Source: Planococcus citri
Taxonomy: Eukaryota > Arthropoda > Insecta > Hemiptera > Pseudococcidae
NCBI RefSeq assembly: GCF_950023065.1
Contig: NC_088678.1
Location: 39,298,580-39,362,579 of the forward strand
Reading direction: 5' to 3'
DNA length: 64,000 bases
Notes under the pieces: generated by a model
Databases searched by the model: none
Told to the model about the DNA's origin: nothing
What the model saw: only the letters and a program-made list of their open reading frames with translations
Part shown: one piece after another, positions 12,501-22,272 of the stretch
How the letters are laid out: every line of letters begins with the position of its first letter
Numbering within the stretch: position 1 is the stretch's first letter
Made by a program: the position numbers and the translations under genes

Positions 12501-15500
12501 GGTCAATTTTATCGTGTTTTTCGTGAGCTAATTTCAAATTTTGAAAAAGGGCTCACTTCGGGCATCAATACTTACTCCTCGTTTAAATCTCAGAAAAGCG
12601 AATAGTTTAAAAATCATAATTATAAGGTCAATTGGAAACGCACCACGTAGAAGAATTTTCACCAAATACATAGATACCTCTCCGCCCCATGAATATACCG
12701 TATCCTTTCTGACTGTTTTGAAACCTTCAATGATATTATGAATTTTTTCATAATTTTCAAATGTCTCAAAACACGTAGAAAATAAGGACATTTCAGCTTA
12801 GAAAATCAATTCTAGTTGAAAAGTAATTTTTCCAGTGGTTTTATACATGAGGGAACCTTGAAATTCGTGTTTTTTTCTAAACGAATTTTCCAATTGAAGT
12901 AACTACCTACTCAAAAAGTAGATAAGTCGGGGATACTTTACCCTCCCTTCGCCGCCCATTTCTGATCTCTAAATTCATTTTCTCGCGTTTTGGAACAGTC
13001 CAAAAATTCTGAAAAATATTGAAATTTTGCTGGAAACACCAGTATAAAGAACCTATACATGGAAATCGTGGAACTCTTGAGCAGGTGAACATCAGGTAAG
13101 GTTTTATGGATTTTTAAGCTTTCAAAACTAAAACAAAAATGTATGATTAATTTAACAAATCAACTCACATCGCTGAGATTTTGATTACCCACGAGGATTT
13201 TTCTTTCAACGAGCTTCTTCCAAAACAATCCAATTTTCGTTCAATTTTGAGCTGATCAGATCGTGCTTTTTTTTGATCAGTATAAGGTTCATTACAGCTC
13301 TATCGAATCTCAAACAAAGAAAAACATTGAAAGAGAAACTAAATAATTAGAAGCCAAGCCAAAATTACACTGTTAAGGAAGAAAAGAAGAGATATTTTCA
13401 AGTTTAAAAATGACTGCAATAATTTATATTGACAAAATAAACATGAAAAATCATTAGGAAGTCACGTATTTTCAATTCGCCTTCAAGAAGACTTTTTCGA
13501 TTTTTGGTTCAGAAATTTTGAGTTCAGCTCTTTCATTATACGTCTTTCTCAGGTTTCTAATCGAGCTCTGTAAAATTAAATTCATCACTTCTTGAAGACC
13601 CTATCAAACATTATTTTGAAGATTTTCGAGTTTTGTCTCATCTCACCCTTTCGTATCCCTCACCTTTATTATGTTAAAATTTGACTTACAAGAAAACCTT
13701 CCCATGTGCTTACCTCTCATTTGAACGAGACTACGATTTTTGGAAAGAGGAATGTCTGAAACCCATAAAACCAAAATTTCAGCTGCTCAAAGTGAATTTT
13801 TGATTTTTTGAAAATTTTTGAAAATCCAAAATTGATTATTTTTGGCGATTTAAGTATCTATTTATGCTTTGAAAAAAAATTTAAATACATATAAAAATGA
13901 AAAAGTATTTTCCTATACTATGTATTTTATAAAAATGATATCTAAAATTAACATCACAATTAAAATCAATTCCTCCGAACCGCAGAAAATAATTTGGGCA
14001 GCTAAATATTTGAATTGTGGCTCATTTTCGACTCGGTTAGCGAATTTATCCACATTTGGGCCAATTTCCAAGCGGAAACAATTTTTGATTAGGTATTCTA
14101 ATTTTCCATCATAGTATGGTCAAAAAACCACACTCGAGATGTCCACTTGGAAATCGACCCATGTCCCAGCCCAAATGTAAATAAACTCTTTAAATGGTCC
14201 AAAAATGAGCCACAACTCGATTTTTAGCTGCACAAATCAATTTCCATGCTTTCTCAGAGAATTCAAATTTTCTGAAAAAATCGAAAAAGACTCAAAAATG
14301 ACCACAAATGGTGAAATTCGGATTTTGGTGGTTGGTTTCAAACAAAATACAAGCGATTCATTGAAAACCTGCATTTTGTAAACCAATAGTTCCAATATCA
14401 TTCATTTGAAAATTTTGAGTTTTGCTCCATCTCTTCCCTCCCTTTTTTTCATCACAGATCAATCCAGCACATTCGAAAACTCACATTCTCATAATAGGTA
14501 CCTCTCTATACGATTATCTGTAAATGTTTACTTTTTTCCTCCTCTCGTGGCATTTCAAATTTAATTTTTTCTGGTTTTTTTCACTCTTCATTTTCAGTAT
14601 CTCTATCTATCTATCGAAAATTACTTGTAAAAACTATAATTTCAAAATTATTATGCCAATTTTTTGCATAGTTCAAATAAGTAACTAAGTACGTATTTTG
14701 AAGAAAATTCAAAACAAGCCAAGGATCAATCAACACTTAATTTTGAATTTTTCAAACTCCAAATGTGAATCTTAAAAAAAAAAACAACCAAACAACGAAG
14801 AAAATGAAAATGAATTTTTGAAAACATTTTGCAAAATATTTCATACAGTTTTTAAAAATAATTTCTAGATTGTTTCGAAAGAATAAGAACTGGTTTGCGT
14901 TTGGATACTTCAATGGTGCGATTTGCTGTAAACACCGACTCACTAGTGGATTGTGAACTCATCTGCCTTCATATTCGTCACTTCACTTGTCGAGCATTCA
15001 GTTACAGGTAATAAAATCAATTTTAGTACCCAATTTTCGATTCTCGAAAATCAGTATAGGTACTCAAGTATCATAAAGTTCAACAGATACTTCATAAACA
15101 CAAATGACACAATTCAAAAGTCTCTCCTTAAAATCAAAAATATTCTTTCGTATTAATTTCCAGATATGGCGTACCTAAAGGCAGCAGCGAATACAATTGC
15201 CTACTAACCGACATCCCTGTGCCAGAAATGGACCCACGACGCCACTTCATCGAAGACAGAGACTGCGAAGTGTATCATCGTGGAAGCTACGGTCACGGCT
15301 GCGAAATAGATCGTTGGCCTTACAGCGGCTACCCTACATCCAGCTACATCCCAACCAACAAGAAGGATTGGTTACCCGAGGTGCCATTAATGCCTCCTGT
15401 ACGTCCGACAATCGTTACAATCACCACGACCTCATTGCGACCACCTTACGATCAACCCTCGACACCTCGTCCAGGATCGGATGTGCCTGGACATTCGTTC

Positions 15501-17005
15501 TTCACGCCAACTGGTAAACCATACTTGCCACCAGATTACGGATACCCTGGGCATAATAATAAGGGTACTTACAAGCCACCTACATATTTGCCACCGCCTA
15601 AAGATAAGCCTCAGCCTGTATGGCCTGTCACTGGTTATGATGTACAGTCTAGTTCTAGAAAAATGGATAAGTGTAAGTGTGATAACTAGAAAATTCATTA
15701 ACAGATTTCAAAAAAAAAAAATCAGAAAATTTTGACATCAGTGTATTTGATTTTGGCTTTTAGTATGCTACATTCCTTATGGATCTCCGGCTCGTTTATC
15801 AGCTGCTTCAGTGGGTAATTCTGTACTGGTCGTTAATGAACTTGAATGCAAAGCTGAATGCAGTCGATCTAGGGATCAAACCCATTTCAAATGTGCCACA
15901 ATTAGTTACTGGTGAGTAAAGATTTGCGAATTTTTAAACATTTTCATTTTTCAATGAAATTCACATACTTTCGAAATGTTTTACAGGTCTGGACATTGCG
16001 AACTGAGCGATATCGAGTTACGTGATTTACGACCAGGCCAAGATTTCACGCAACACGACTCGTACTGGTTGTTTTCGTGGGATTTCACGAATCCTCGTTG
16101 TTTCGTTCCTACTTATAAGCCTCCATCGGGTAGTCCTACTAAGCCTTCTTCAGGAGGTGGTATCTGGCCTTCATCGGGAGGCGGTGTTTGGCCCACATCA
16201 GGAGGTGGTGTCTGGAGCAGTTACACAGTGACAGGGCGTCCCTGCAAATGGGGCACTAAATGCGCTCATCGAGCTGACGCAGGAATTTGGTCTTGCCCTG
16301 TCGAAGATGGTGATTGGGATTACTGCTGCAGACCTGATCATCATTGCGGATATTCGGAAGGATACAGTTATCCTTGGTAAGATTTCATTCTCATTTCACG
16401 TACCACTCAGAACGAATTGTTTTTCAAAATGTTTCAATAACGTTCAAAATTTCTCTTAGGTGTTACGTTGGCAGCGTTTCCAGAGAGCAATGGCGACCCT
16501 GCAGCGAATCCTACAGACCGTATCAAGAGCATAAAAGAAAAGCTCCTCATTGGCCAATTAGCTACGTGCATAAGCAAGGCCCACCAAATAACACTGCCCG
16601 CCATCAACCTTCGCTGGTTGACAATTTCTTAGAATCACTGCATTTTGAAAAAGATCGTATCCTGTTGAACAGTTCCGGTTCATCGGCCCCTTACTCTACG
16701 GTAACTCCTCTCAGTAAAGATACCAATACTTCGAGTTTGCTGGAATTCCAGGTACTTTACGCGCTTCCGGGTAAATCAAACAATATAAAGGACTAATTTC
16801 ATAATCGCGTATGGTAAATTGTTTCAAGATCGTCGATGTGAGCGAAACGCCGAAGAACGATTCGGATTCTTCAGTAATTAGCGAAAAAACCAACAATATT
16901 ACTGCCCTAAGCAACCAATTCAGTTCAGTCAAACGGATGCACAGTCAAACGACAGAACACACCAAAGAGAAAAAAAACGTAAAACGATCTACGAGTATAA
17001 CTTGA
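397..17005 (+). CDS. Multi-PAN/apple-domain secreted protein, 5'-partial, gene span
   Basis: Spliced gene whose N-terminus lies left of the window. Exons: 397-515, 9137-9275, 9484-9896, 10318-10456, 11047-11207, 14869-15007, 15164-15672, 15764-15911, 15987-16376, 16460-16751 and probably 16829-17005. Every junction has GT/AG and keeps frame; the visible part is 875 codons plus stop. It encodes the back half of one PAN module, four more modules (Cys patterns CF/CY...C..C...C..FxYR, then C.L or C.I), Gly- and Pro-rich linkers, and a Cys/Trp-rich C-terminal domain. PAN modules bind proteins or carbohydrates outside cells; the linkers resemble those of insect cuticle or apical-matrix proteins. 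That location is inference, since no signal peptide is visible here. No ZP domain is present, so it is not a plain nompA orthologue. Homology is confident at domain level only. Confidence 0.88.
2505..2930 (+). repeat. Dispersed repeat with CTCGAGTGT box (two adjacent copies)
   Basis: Two diverged copies of a roughly 110-bp core sit at about 2505-2620 and 2810-2930. Shared parts are a segment like CTTGTTCAACGAGTT, then GCGATTTCC, then CACCTCGAGTGTGT followed by a T run. Further copies are at about 14000-14085 (+), 14125-14265 (-), 50070-50165 (+) and 50370-50455 (+). No coding capacity or target duplication was seen. Confidence 0.55.
6705..7135 (+). repeat. Degenerate array of palindromic CTGACA...TGTCAG units
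   Basis: About six units spaced 50-100 bp carry the word AGTCTGACAAAATGTCAGAAA or a decayed form, near 6710, 6800, 6850, 6905, 7000 and 7090. The best copy (about 6854-6874) has perfect 7-bp arms TCTGACA and TGTCAGA around AAA. Spacers are AT-rich and poorly conserved. This lies in the large intron and has no coding meaning. Confidence 0.6.
9137..9275 (+). CDS. PAN gene exon b: front half of PAN module 2
   Basis: A 139-bp exon between TTTCGCAG and GTACGT. It encodes the front half of a PAN module: CFKR, the central C..C..AC pattern, and the end CEGFNYR. It enters in phase 1 and leaves in phase 2, the same length and phases as exons at 10318 and 14869. Confidence 0.88.
9276..9483 (+). other. 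Intron, 208 bp
   Basis: Phase-2 intron with donor GTACGT and acceptor CAG at 9481-9483, separating the halves of PAN module 2. Nothing else recognised in it. Confidence 0.8.
9484..9896 (+). CDS. PAN gene exon c: back half of module 2 plus Gly-rich linker
   Basis: Begins by completing the Arg codon and continues with an SSCQLT segment and the DRDYDFYSRD motif that recurs, as DRDYDVY, in module 3. It then runs into a Gly/Tyr-rich low-complexity stretch (about 9655-9745) and a Pro-rich tail. The chosen donor is GTAATT at 9897, phase 1, which joins in frame to the next module and gives H-E-C-F. Reading on instead meets a TAG at 9911, so splicing is required for the downstream modules. Confidence 0.85.
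9897..10317 (+). other. Intron, 421 bp
   Basis: Phase-1 intron from GTAATT to the acceptor CTTTAG at 10317. It contains AT-rich unique sequence; no repeat or coding segment recognised. Confidence 0.75.
10318..10456 (+). CDS. PAN gene exon d: front half of PAN module 3
   Basis: A 139-bp exon after a CTTTAG acceptor and before the near-consensus donor GTAAGT. It encodes ECFVRARTGFRL, the inner C.VVC..E..F.C pattern and the ending ISYR. Size and phases match the other front-half exons. Its RTGxRL motif is closest to the front half of module 4. Confidence 0.87.
10457..11046 (+). other. Intron, 590 bp, with a small inverted repeat
   Basis: Phase-2 intron. It holds a perfect 12-bp inverted repeat, CCTCCATCGCTG at 10719-10730 and CAGCGATGGAGG at 10781-10792, separated by 50 bp. 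The acceptor was placed at GTGTAG (11046); a second AG lies eight bases downstream (TACAG) and would alter the first few residues of the next exon. Confidence 0.7.
11047..11207 (+). CDS. PAN gene exon e: back half of PAN module 3
   Basis: A 161-bp exon encoding YSSVPSTDNCQL, the DRDYDVYVRNEY segment and a short tail to TWDS. It leaves in phase 1 at a GTAAGG donor. This is the shortest back-half exon here: it has no Gly- or Pro-rich linker, unlike modules 2, 4 and 5. Confidence 0.82.
11691..12409. mobile_element. Palindromic (foldback-like) element in intron
   Basis: Starts ACTAGGCAAC and ends GTTGCCTAGT. The two arms, about 11725-12030 and 12080-12395, are inverted copies over nearly their whole length, with scattered differences. 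They include a GTTCGGGTTG/CAACCCGAAC pair near the outside. The arms meet at a GC-rich core of about 75 bp (about 12017-12093) flanked by GGAGCG and CGCTCC. No transposase reading frame is visible and no clean target duplication was found. A non-autonomous DNA element is the likely nature. Confidence 0.72.
14000..14265. repeat. Inverted pair of the dispersed CTCGAGTGT repeat
   Basis: The + copy (about 14000-14085) reads through GCAGCTAAA, GTGGCTCATTTT and CACATTTGGGC. The - copy (about 14125-14265) contains the same words reversed, ending with CACTCGAG near 14131. This makes a loose inverted repeat inside the intron, at roughly three-quarters identity by eye. Confidence 0.55.
14869..15007 (+). 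CDS. PAN gene exon f: front half of PAN module 4
   Basis: A 139-bp exon after TTTCTAG and before GTAATA. It encodes DCFERIRTGLRLDT, then C.LIC and CRAFSYR. The frame agrees with both neighbours. This is the third front-half exon of identical size. Confidence 0.86.
15164..15672 (+). CDS. PAN gene exon g: back half of module 4 plus Pro-rich linker
   Basis: A 509-bp exon after TTTCCAG. It encodes the back half of a PAN module (YNCLLTDI, DRDCEVY) and then a long Pro/Thr/Tyr-rich linker with PPTYLPPP-type motifs, suited to an extended extracellular spacer. The donor GTAAGT at 15673 is a perfect consensus and gives the phase 1 needed by the next exon. Unspliced reading would stop at 15687. Confidence 0.86.
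15764..15911 (+). CDS. PAN gene exon h: front half of PAN module 5
   Basis: A 148-bp exon between TTTTAG and GTGAGT. It encodes CYIPYGSPARL, ECKAEC and KCATISYW. It is nine bases longer than the other front-half exons and ends in Trp rather than Arg, so it is the most diverged module of the set. Phases are unchanged. Confidence 0.85.
15987..16376 (+). CDS. PAN gene exon i: back half of module 5, WPSSGGG repeats, Cys-rich start
   Basis: Encodes SGHCELSDIELRDL, then three near-perfect repeats of the form (I/V)WP(S/T)SGGG (about 16155-16215), then the first part of a Cys/Trp-rich domain with WGTKC, WSCP and DWDYCC. It leaves in phase 2 at GTAAGA. The Cys-rich part crosses the next intron. Confidence 0.85.
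16460..16751 (+). CDS. PAN gene exon j: end of Cys-rich domain and C-terminal tail
   Basis: Starts after TTCTCTTAG and completes a Trp codon to give WCYVGS...QWRPC, the end of the Cys-rich domain. A hydrophilic Ser/Asn-rich tail follows. I end it at CCAG|GTACTT (phase 0) and join it to 16829. If that 77-bp intron is not removed, translation stops at the TAA at 16794-16796, with a different 14-residue end. Confidence 0.75.
16829..17005 (+). CDS. PAN gene probable last exon
   Basis: After TTTCAAG the frame continues in phase 0 with IVDVSETPKNDSDSS and a Ser/Thr/Lys-rich tail to the TGA at 17003-17005. Composition matches the preceding tail. The 77-bp intron is like the other small introns here (75, 83 and 91 bp). 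It is supported by splice signals and frame only, so a stop at 16796 remains possible. Confidence 0.58.
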   Translation: MVDVSETPKNDSDSSVISEKTNNITALSNQFSSVKRMHSQTTEHTKEKKNVKRSTSIT

Positions 17006-17700
17006 AAGACGATTAAAACAAACGAAAATTATCGAATCGATAATTAAATATGATCTGCTAATAATTTATAAAAATTGTACAGAACAATATTTATTTATTT
17101 TTTTTTTAAAATTGCAGCATCGGTAAGGATTTTTTTGTACGGATACTAGTTTATTTTTTTTAAGTGATATTCGCTGCCAGGTAATCAAAAAATGCCAATA
17201 TTTTGTTTTTATGGTTATCTATTTCCATAAAATGAGTATCTTGCAGGATAATTTATCAAGTGATATTATCGATATAAGGTTGAAGTACTGAAGAAAAATC
17301 CGTCCATTTTTACGTCGTGAAAACTTGAAGGTAACTACGAACCTATCGTACATGAATGTTAACGTACGATTATTATTTATTACGATATAAGAGTAGGTGT
17401 ATAGTTTTAGTTCCTCTGTAAATATGTACCTATTATTTTTATAAATTATTTCCAACGTGAGATCGCAAACATGAAAGAAAAGTGACGCGATATGAATATT
17501 TTAAATTATTATCACACTTTATTTTTTTGTGCCTGTTTTTAATTGTGAAAGTTACCACTATAGAAATGATACGTTTTTAATACAAATACTTTTCTTTTAA
17601 ACATGTTCGTTTTCATTTTCAACGGAATCTCTAACAGTATATCCATAACTACATGACAATCGCATTCTTATACAGACTAAAAACAACAGTAATAAAGATT
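17006..17700 (+). other. Putative 3' UTR of the PAN gene
   Basis: AT-rich sequence after the stop, without reading frames of interest. A canonical AATAAA at about 17690 is followed by a GT/T-rich stretch, so it is a reasonable polyadenylation site. Closer ATTAAA variants also occur near 17010 and 17042. Confidence 0.4.
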
Positions 17701-20700
17701 TCATCATCGTTGTCGAACTTTACACGAAATTTTAACGAACCCATGTTGATAGGTATGTCAGAAAGCTGATGAAGTTGTTGAATGGAAAATACGTGTGTGC
17801 AAACCGTTGGAAAATAATTTCACTTCAAGTACTTACTTATAGCGAAAGATGGTAATTACGTTTGAAAATTCCCAATTTCTATTAAAAGAAAACATACATT
17901 CCTGGTTTTCAAATATTCTCAAAACAAAAACACGCCATGTGCAATTTCAATATAGCGAGAAGTTTATCAAAATGGAAAAATCCTCATTCTTGATTAAATT
18001 TTCCTAAGATATGCAGAAAAAAAAATTAATCTATACCTAAGATTATTCAGAAACGCACTTGAATTATTCTAGAAAAAAAATCAATCAAAATAGGAATGCT
18101 AAATATTTGAAAAAATCTTCAAAAATCTGTTTAAAATTTAAAAAACACTCAAAATTGTTTCAAAAATTCATAATTTTCTCTTCTAATCTCTTTCGAGGCA
18201 GATTGTCGACAATCCGAAGAAATATTTAGGTAGGAGGGAGGAGGGAGATGGAGTACAAATAATAAAAACTCTCCAACTATACCTAACTGTAATGATTTTA
18301 CTTTTTATTCAACTCACAGAACACTTTTTCTAGCAGTTTCTTTTGAAGAAACAAAAATTGATTATAGCCAATTTTTCCAAATAAAATTGGAATTTTTTAG
18401 GTTCTTCTTTTCTAAATAAATACAAGTAGGTATACACTTTGGTGAGCTAAAAATGCTGACGTGTTTAGAAATTTCAAAATTATGTCAAAACATGTTATCT
18501 CCCCTCATTGTTTTTCCGCCACCACCAACCAAATCACTCACCGCTTCCAAAGTCCAAAACCAATCAGAATCAAAAATATCATATCTAAAATGAATTTCTA
18601 TGAAGATTTTTAAAATTTTAAAATTTGAATTTAGCATGTTTTTTCATCATTTTTATGATGAGTTTTCAATATTTGTAAATTTAGTATCCAAGTTTTCATG
18701 GGTGTCCGACAAAATTTCAAAATGAAAAAGCAGGACTTTTGAAGGGCATTGGCAGAACTTTTGGGAGCCATTTTTTCAAATATGTACTTTTGGAATTTTT
18801 TAGAAGGAGACAGAAGGACGCCAAAATTTTACATTCAAATTTTTTGTATTTCAAGCATTGTAGGATTTTTTCGAGGAAAGTAATGGGCGTCAAAAATAAA
18901 TTCATCACATTAACTTTTCATTTAATTTTCACCTTTAAAGTTCTTACTTATGAAGTTGGACGAATGAGCAACTTTTGCCCATCAAAACAAACTTCTAAAA
19001 ATATGAAAAATTTGATGAGGATTTTTAAAAATTATTTAAGGACAAAACTAACACAATTTTCTGTGAGAAAATGAAAATTCAGTCTGATTTTTAAAAAACA
19101 AGACAAAAGTACATATGATGAGTCATTTTCAACTGGAAAGGTCCAAAATCCGCTAAATCTCCAGATGTACTTGAAAAATCCACTAATTGATTCAAAATGT
19201 CATCAGGTCAACAAACTGCATTGGACAAAGACAGGACTCTAACAGGACATTATTTAATGGGTTTGGGTACCTATTCAATTTTATTTAATTCAACATAAGC
19301 TGGTCATTTTTTTGTTGTTATTGAAGAAAGCGACTAATAATCACCAAAATTTTAAAAGAAGGGCTCTGTTGAAAAATTTATTGATTCAAATTGTTATATT
19401 TTCAAAAATAAAGTCTACACACATTATTTTAAAAATAAATTAAAAATTCTGAAACGAGTTATTAAAGAAAAATCTTAGTGTTTTACTTAAAAAAATTGAA
19501 AAAATGTAGGACTTGAAAATGGGCAAAAATTAGGATTTTAATAAAATCAATTCAAAAATATTCAACATGTACTCGTAGGCTGGGAGGGGGATTTTTACTT
19601 GTTTGGATACTCTTTCAATTTTTTTTGTCAAACACAAAATTTCGTCTGCTCATTGGGACTTGAGATACTACCGCCCCCCCCCCGAAGTTGTTTTTGTGAT
19701 CTATAGCCCCTGTGATGACCTCTAACCCCTTCATAAATATGTATTTCGCCTGAATACTCAACATTTATATTTTTTCTGAATTTTTTTACATAAATCGAAG
19801 ACCTTCAAAAATGCAAAAACTGCATTTTTTCGCGATTTTTCTCCCATAAATTGATCAATTCTGACTGAAAACGCTATTTTTTCACAATACATTACAATAT
19901 ACGTCCAACTACATCATTAACCCGAATTTGAACCAAAATAAATTTTTTCCAGGTTTTATAATTTTTACTAAATACGAGTAAATTGAATCCCACCATTTCA
20001 GGTACTTCTAAACCCCTTCCAGGTTACTCATCTGGCCAAAAATGTCTAGATTCATATCAACTCGAAACACATCCAAAGTATATTGCAATTTGAGAGAAAT
20101 TCAAAATATTCGATTTTTTTAAAACTCATTTTCGTCTAACAAAAAGTCACGTCTTTTTAATTTGAAAAAATTTGCTCATAACCGTTGGAAAAATTGAATG
20201 TTTTGAGTTTCTCTGACCCGGAAGGAGGTTCAAGGGTTTCTAAACAGGCAAAATTCAAAGTAGTGAAGTTATCTCTCGAATTGAAAACTTGGTACTTGAC
20301 GCAAAATTACTTTGGTCAACAACCAATAACACATATATTTCAAAGCCGTAAAAATTTCAACGTTCCCAAAAAATATTTAATTCAACAGATACAGATACAA
20401 CTAGATCACTTCTAAACCACGCATCTCCTTCCAAATCAAAACGTGTTTTCCGCAAAGAAGCCCAATATGTTGCCTATCCACCTCCTACATAGTTTCATAC
20501 CCTACATATTTTCCTACAAATCTCGTTCGTTTCAAACTACGTTGGTATGTATGGCTCAGTCATATAATATGCAACTGGTGCGATAAATCACGTAATGAAT
20601 CAATCATCGTGAATCAGTTCATGTAAACAAAACGACAAAGGTCCCAATTAGAGTCAATTAGCGTAGTAAAATACGTAGCCAAACAATACTTAAGCAGCAT

Positions 20701-22272
20701 TTTGACGAACCATCGAGGAAAAAATAACCATCAAAATGCAACATTTACGACCCATTATAAACTCCTCGCCAAGTACGAGTATCTACTCGAAGATGATATA
20801 TCACAAGGTACCTACAAAAATCATACAGATATGGTTTTTGAAACATTCCAAGTAGGTACCTACAAAAATAATGGATCATCCATCCGCGCTGAGATCAATC
20901 CTTCAATATCCACGTGCCTCAATACGCCGGTCATGATACTGCAAACGAAAAACCATACGCATATTTTACTTCATTGTTGAAGGAAAAATTTCCCATTTTA
21001 TATTAGTAAATCACCATGATGGATCATAGGTATTCAAATACTCGCGGATATCTTTTAATGCGTATTCTATGTTAAATTTTCATCTGTACAATTACTGTCG
21101 GTAATGCTTTCACTTCTATTTTTTTTCACACTTTCGTTTTAATTATAGAATTAACTGTATACTTCGTATTTCGTTTTTACTAAAGCAATAATATAGCGAC
21201 GCGCGTTTATGTATATGGAAAATATAATGCTACTATTTTTTTTTTCCTTCAGTATGTATATCTACTTATAACTCTATCGTATGAGTAGGTATCTCCGCTG
21301 CTGTACCAATGTGAGAGCAATATACCCGTTAGATATGCGGAGTATACTTCGTATATATGCAATGAGTGTATCTCAATACACGGTACTGTACTGTATGAAA
21401 CCGAGCAGTCATTATGCGATAACAAAGAATACTAAATCATGCGTATGAGTTGTCATTTAACGCTCATAGAACGTTTACTTACATACATACGTACTTAGTT
21501 TTACATATGTTCGGTAGGTAAAAGCAAAAGTGATACGGATTAGCTCTCCTTAATGCAGCTGTTATAAGGTGAATATGATCAGTATTAATGTTAAACCTAT
21601 GCCAGTATTTGATAGACTGATATCCGCGCATTAACTTATATGTAGGTAGGTAGGTAGAGGTACCTACATTACTATACGATATGTGTATGTACTTTCCCAA
21701 TGTATTGTACCATCTATGGTATGGTAAGCTGGTAATTTCCAAAGGAAATTGGAACCTCCTTTAAATTTCTTTAGGCAGGTACCCATAATCTTCATATGTA
21801 CGAGTAGATATGTCTGTCTGTAACATTGTATGCTAAGAAAGAAACGTCAGATATTTTCAAGTCAAGCACAAAATCCATTAAGAGAAAACAATATGCGTTG
21901 TACATACGTATACTTCTATCATGTGGATCATTTCGTGGATGAAAGGTACCTACTAAATAGAATTTCAAGCAAAAGAAAGACAAAATGGAAAGCTTTGAAT
22001 AATGCTTGAAGAAAACCGAAAGAGAGATGGGTCAGAAAAATCAATGCCTTCGATTTCGTTCAAATTCGATAAGTAACTCAATTTGAAACCTTTCTTATAA
22101 AAAGATGACATTATCAAGCACAGGGACATGGAATCGAAAAATTAATCTACTTTTGGAGAAAAAAACACGGTTAATTGGGATTGATCCTTTAAAAATTGCT
22201 TCTGAAACTCGTGAGCAGTAAAAATAGCAACAAAAACAGTAACTGTTGATTTTTTATTTTTCAAAAATAGTA
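17701..22272. other. Intergenic, no gene seen
   Basis: 17.7-20.4 kb is AT-rich with poly-A/T runs and a poly-C tract at about 19673-19683. Short reading frames there have no recognisable motif. 20.4-22.0 kb is a more mixed-composition stretch, rich in TACCTAC/GTAGGTA words, with a GGTAGGTAGGTAG microsatellite near 21640. No coding exon was recognised. Confidence 0.6.

Larger units (their letters stand above)
11208..14868 (+). other. 3.7-kb intron with inserted repeats
   Basis: Phase-1 intron from GTAAGG to the acceptor TTTCTAG at 14868. It contains a 719-bp palindromic element (11691-12409) and an inverted pair of the dispersed CTCGAGTGT repeat (about 14000-14265). The rest is AT-rich, with no exon recognised. 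Confidence 0.72.

Noticed and set aside
15432..15698. 88-codon minus-strand frame over exon g
   Set aside because: Antisense shadow of the Pro-rich linker, with no start context or motif.
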